A stretch of DNA of 64,000 nt, from the NCBI GenBank assembly GCA_965226025.1, contig CBDDCD010000002.1, positions 248,001-312,000 on the forward strand. Reading direction: 5' to 3'. The stretch comes from Moanibacter sp965226025 (GTDB lineage: Bacteria; Verrucomicrobiota; Verrucomicrobiia; Opitutales; UBA2987). The first letter of the stretch is position 1, and each line of letters begins with the position of its first letter. The position numbers and the translations under genes are program-made. The notes under the pieces were generated by a model. The model made no database searches and had not been told where the DNA came from. It was given only the letters and a program-made list of their open reading frames with translations. Positions 61,208 through 64,000 of the stretch are shown piece by piece.

Positions 61208-62413
61208 TCACGCCGCCGCCGCCTCCAACACTGCTTGCAGTCTATCCGCCAGAATATCACGTGAAAACTTCTCCTCAGCAAGCCTGCGAGCATTAACACC
61301 GAACCGCCTGCAACGATCCGGATCATCTCTCAGAACGAGAATCTTATTGGCCAAATCGACCGCGCTGTCCGGCTTCACGCAGAGACCCGTCTCGTGCACT
61401 TCCACGAGAGACTGTATCCAACCTGTCAGATTCGTCAGCACCGGCTTTCCCGCCGCCAGGGAATCGAAAAGCTTGTTCGGTGACGAGGTGTGCAGCACCG
61501 GAAGATTCTCGAAGATGACCAGTGTTGCGTCGGCCGCCGCCACCACCGACGGGGCTTCTCGCTTCGGCACCGGTTCAACGAAAATCACGTTATCCAAACT
61601 CTCCGCGTCCGCCCTACCCTGCAGACGGACCTTCTCACTTCCGTCGCCCACCAATGCGATCAGGACATCCTCTTCGCCACCGTCCTTCAGCTCCCGCGCT
61701 GCATCCAGAACCATATTCAGGCCGTTCGCTCGACCAATTGTCCCAAAATAGAGAATAAGGAAACGATTCCCGGCCCCTAGCCGGTCTCGAAATGCAGATC
61801 CGTCAAGATCGGGCGAAAAATCCTCCAAGTCGGAGGAATTCGGGATCACCGTTACCTTGTCAGGGGAGACTCCCGCCGCCAGGATTCCCTCCCGCATTCC
61901 CGGCGTGAGGGCGACGATCCGCTTCGCTCTATGATACGCCAATCGTTCCAATCGTCGCGCCAGGGCAATCAGAAACGGCGAGCGAAGAGCTCCAACCTGG
62001 ATCGGCGCTTCCGGCCAAAGATCCCGCACCTCAAAGACAAACGGAACCTTCCTTCGCCACGAAGCGTATAGTCCCGGAAGCGCGATGGTCAGCGGCGTGC
62101 TGGTAGCGAAAACGAGATCGCCATCCAGAGAGGTGGCTCTTCCCATCGCGCGGAACGAGAATTTCAGAAATGCCCGGAGCCTAGAATACGGACCCGCCTT
62201 GTTAGAGTACGGCACCGGAAGCCAATGTACACGGATACCCCTCTCTTCTGTCTCATACCAACCTCGCAGCGTGTCAGCGTCCGGGCGGACATTCGAGGTA
62301 ACCATATGAACCTCATGTCCTCCTTCCACTAGCCTTCTTCCCATTTCGAAGGACCGAGTGCTCCCCACCATATCCGGGGTATTGAAATATTGATGAAGGT
62401 AGATGATGCGCAT
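61208..62413 (-). CDS. Family 4-type glycosyltransferase
   Basis: A 401-residue GT-B fold glycosyltransferase, retaining type, acting at the cytoplasmic face of the inner membrane. It starts MRIIYLHQYFNTPDMVGSTR, a WbuB/PglA-like N-terminus with GSTRSFEMGRRLVEGGHEVH, then FVFEVRDLWPEAPIQVGALR, and the donor-binding C-terminal domain with VTVIPNSSDLEDFSPD, LILYFGTIGRANGLN and SPNKLFDSLAAGKPVLTNL. The last motif holds the Lys/Glu-type sugar-nucleotide site. It probably adds a sugar to the bacillosamine-primed lipid. It is followed by the small frame and the lipoprotein. Confidence 0.92.
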   Translation of the reverse strand: MRIIYLHQYFNTPDMVGSTRSFEMGRRLVEGGHEVHMVTSNVRPDADTLRGWYETEERGIRVHWLPVPYSNKAGPYSRLRAFLKFSFRAMGRATSLDGDLVFATSTPLTIALPGLYASWRRKVPFVFEVRDLWPEAPIQVGALRSPFLIALARRLERLAYHRAKRIVALTPGMREGILAAGVSPDKVTVIPNSSDLEDFSPDLDGSAFRDRLGAGNRFLILYFGTIGRANGLNMVLDAARELKDGGEEDVLIALVGDGSEKVRLQGRADAESLDNVIFVEPVPKREAPSVVAAADATLVIFENLPVLHTSSPNKLFDSLAAGKPVLTNLTGWIQSLVEVHETGLCVKPDSAVDLANKILVLRDDPDRCRRFGVNARRLAEEKFSRDILADRLQAVLEAAAA

Positions 62414-62426
62414 GGGATCAAAGATC

Positions 62427-62455
62427 AGCCTGGAATTCTTCTCGAATTCCAGGCT
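62427..62455 (-). terminator. Perfect 12-bp hairpin between two glycosyltransferase genes
   Basis: AGCCTGGAATTC and GAATTCCAGGCT form a perfect stem with a five-base loop, overlapping the stop codon of the upstream glycosyltransferase gene. A short TGATCTTTGAT follows on the minus strand, so it is only a weak terminator; it may set the ratio of the two transcripts or protect mRNA. Confidence 0.5.
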
Positions 62456-63569
62456 AGCGGTGTGGATTTGCGACTACGTCTTCACTGACCACCTTTTCAT
62501 AGACCCTCTCCATTCTACGGACGCAGGCAGTCCATTCATAATTCCGGATCACATGGTTCCTTCCTGCTTCACCCATCTTTTTTCGCATTTCGTCATCGAA
62601 GACCAGCTCTTCCAAGGCGGATGCCGTCGCCTCGGGATTCTCCCTTTCCACCACCAGACCCGTTTCACCCTCAATCACCACCTCAGGAAGACCTCCCACA
62701 TCCGAGACTACCACCGGAAGACCACAGGCCGACGCCTCCAGTACCGCGACGCCGAAACTCTCACTGTCAAGTCGGCTTACCGCCACATAGACATTAAGCC
62801 GATTCAGCAAAGAGGGAACCTCCCGATGTGGAACACTTCCAGCAAATTCACATTGGCTGGCAATTCCAAGGTCCTGCGTTAACTTCTCCAGCGCGGTTCG
62901 CTCGGGCCCTTCCCCGACGATGAGTAGGCGAAGCCTGTGGGCAAGATCAGGGTCCCTTTTTGATCCCTTACCAGTAAGCAAGGCAAACGCTCGAATGAGG
63001 ATGTCGATCCCGTATTTGGAGCCGAGTTTCTTCACCGTACCTACCGTAATGCAATCGGCCGCATCTTCCACTTTTCTTGGAGCAAAGAGATCGGTTTCGA
63101 CCCCAAACGGAGTTACCGAGATCCGACATTCTTCCAACAGAAGACTGCGGGTCCGTTCCGCCATCACCTTACTCGTCGAGCAAATGTGATCCGATGACCT
63201 GAGATTTCTCACTACCTGGCCACGATGCAGGAAAGACTTTTCGGGAAAATCATAGACGTCGCTGCCCCAAACCGAAAGCACTGCGGGATGAAAGCCGCAG
63301 AGTCGCCCAAGTGTCCCGTAGCCGCTGGCATAGTGGACGTTGAGCAAATCGGGCTCAATATCCTGAAGAATGCGCCTGACCCTGCTCGCATTGAGAAAAT
63401 ATCCAATTCGGCCCCCGAAAGGGAGCAGGTGAAGAGCGACCCGAGCATCCACTTCGTCTCCCGCTGGATGAAGAGTAATGAGATGAACTTCATTACCGCG
63501 TTCTACAAGGGCGTTCACCCACCTGACGGTATGGACCGCATTGCGGCCCGCAAGAAAAGCAATCTTCAC
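62454..63569 (-). CDS. Family 4-type glycosyltransferase
   Basis: A 371-residue GT-B glycosyltransferase. It starts at GTG (MKIAFLAGRNAVHTVRWVNA), has LNVHYASGYGTLGRLCGFHP and LSVWGSDVYDFPEKSFLHRG in the acceptor domain, then ISVTPFGVETDLFAPRK, VGTVKKLGSKYGIDILIRAF, and the donor motif ESFGVAVLEASACGLPVVVS (the E-x7-E motif of GT4). No Shine-Dalgarno is visible before the GTG, because the arm of an inverted repeat begins three bases upstream. It may add a later sugar of the lipid-linked glycan. Confidence 0.92.
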   Translation of the reverse strand: MKIAFLAGRNAVHTVRWVNALVERGNEVHLITLHPAGDEVDARVALHLLPFGGRIGYFLNASRVRRILQDIEPDLLNVHYASGYGTLGRLCGFHPAVLSVWGSDVYDFPEKSFLHRGQVVRNLRSSDHICSTSKVMAERTRSLLLEECRISVTPFGVETDLFAPRKVEDAADCITVGTVKKLGSKYGIDILIRAFALLTGKGSKRDPDLAHRLRLLIVGEGPERTALEKLTQDLGIASQCEFAGSVPHREVPSLLNRLNVYVAVSRLDSESFGVAVLEASACGLPVVVSDVGGLPEVVIEGETGLVVERENPEATASALEELVFDDEMRKKMGEAGRNHVIRNYEWTACVRRMERVYEKVVSEDVVANPHR

Positions 63570-63571
63570 AA

Positions 63572-63729
63572 GAATTAGGCGGAGTTAGGAGTCTGTCGAA
63601 CTAGGTCTTTCGATTGCTGTGCGAGCTAGTAACTCGTCCGACAGAAACCCAAGCCGGCGTAGCCGGAACCAACAATGTTGCGCAAACATGATGGGATTTT
63701 ATAAGTGAGGTACTAACTCCGCCTAATTC
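63572..63729. repeat. 158-bp inverted-repeat element holding palindromic repeat copy C
   Basis: Two perfect 17-bp arms, GAATTAGGCGGAGTTAG at 63572-63588 and its complement at 63713-63729, enclose repeat copy C (63586-63650, with CGATTGCTGTGCGAG in the middle and GTCTGTCG/CCGACAGA arms) and small stems such as CCGGC-GTA-GCCGG. The right arm encodes the last five residues and stop of the upstream glycosyltransferase, and the left arm abuts the start of the next one. Confidence 0.85.
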
Positions 63730-64000
63730 CTACCAGGCTTTCTTTCACCTGCCTCGCTCGCTCCTTCCATGTATGCCTTTCTCTCACTTCTCTGACTCGA
63801 ACTCTGGTCAAGGTCAGAATCTCGCGGTCATGCCTGAGTCGCCCAAGCAAGTCTCGCAGTTCTCGGTCATCCCTGACCACCCAACCTGTTCCCTCTTCCT
63901 GAACAAATCGCGCCGCCTCCGTCCCTTCCCGAACTACCACCGGCACTCCAAGTCCTAGCGACTCCGTCAGCTTCACCGGAAAGGCAAAGTCAAGATAGGC
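63713..64000 (-). CDS. Glycosyltransferase, C-terminal part
   Basis: The 3' end of a gene that starts beyond the window. The 95 visible residues have the donor-site end of a GT-B glycosyltransferase: FAFPVKLTESLGLGVPVVVR followed by EGTEAARFVQEEGTGWVVRD, then a charged helix and a tail KERARQVKESLVGIRRS. It belongs to the same glycan operon on the minus strand. The stop codon is inside the right arm of the inverted-repeat element, so the last residues may have been replaced when that element arrived. Confidence 0.75.
   Translation of the reverse strand, partial: AYLDFAFPVKLTESLGLGVPVVVREGTEAARFVQEEGTGWVVRDDRELRDLLGRLRHDREILTLTRVRVREVRERHTWKERARQVKESLVGIRRS

Noticed and set aside
1..64000. 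Reassignment of TAA or TAG to a sense codon
   Set aside because: Intact housekeeping genes end in all three stops (for example rpmF and ilvB in TAG, RAYT in TAA, plsX in TGA), and no readthrough into conserved sequence occurs after them.
1..64000. CRISPR arrays, tRNA or rRNA genes
   Set aside because: No regular repeat-spacer pattern, no cloverleaf with a T-loop and no rRNA-like stretch was seen on reading. A tRNAscan or Infernal run would settle weak cases.

Overview
The window looks like a chromosomal segment of a Verrucomicrobiota bacterium, most likely from the Opitutae side of the phylum. The evidence is a Verru_Chthon-type cassette protein with a pilin-like N-terminus, a Minf_1886-family protein, a tetratricopeptide protein ending in the motif IYSVDLGYRDVAERV that I associate with this group, an ExeA/GspB-like pair, and a RAYT transposase with its GGGTCAGTCCC hairpin. 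This is inference from gene families; no rRNA or other phylogenetic marker was seen. All three stop codons end intact genes.

Layout. 1-3.9 kb: the end of panB and panC, followed by decayed genes (a TonB-C-like tail, a lipase maturation factor gene with two in-frame stops, a VapB/VapC deletion relic) and a small secreted protein. 4.0-5.8 kb: the first copy of an 1817-bp insertion sequence. 6.0-11.2 kb: a metallopeptidase-TPR gene broken by an in-frame TAA, a lipid-kinase-like gene, an enolase-superfamily scrap, a nucleotidyltransferase, a RAYT transposase and a small membrane protein. 11.2-16.7 kb: a TPR gene split by an IS1634-like element, which is itself split by the second copy of the 1817-bp element. 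16.7-27.5 kb: a dense housekeeping block (glmM, trpD, uppP, rpmF-plsX, BamD-like, LptE-like, rpe, a cyclic-nucleotide-binding membrane protein, a YmdB-type phosphoesterase). 27.8-39.5 kb: ilvB, an M16 peptidase/cassette-protein operon, a serine-hydrolase membrane protein and a Minf_1886 protein. 39.5-40.8 kb: a porin relic and repeats. 40.8-52.1 kb: gatB, a ParE/ParC-type topoisomerase pair, a SnoaL-like protein, a prepilin, queF, a phosphohexomutase, a UDP-sugar pyrophosphorylase and an FtsB-like protein. 52.4-55.1 kb: an ExeA-type ATPase with two GspB-like proteins. 55.2-64 kb: a glycan operon on the minus strand with a complete PglF/E/D/C-like set for a bacillosamine-type sugar, a lipoprotein and three family-4-type glycosyltransferases.

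How parts fit together. GlmM, the UDP-sugar pyrophosphorylase, PglF-PglE-PglD and PglC form a plausible path from amino sugar phosphate to a lipid-linked diacetamido sugar, which the glycosyltransferases would extend; UppP would recycle the undecaprenyl carrier. PlsX, BamD-like and LptE-like proteins serve the envelope. The first 15 kb is a decay zone with several relics and four in-frame stops in three otherwise intact frames. A family of about 70-bp palindromic repeats is scattered across 24-64 kb at gene ends.
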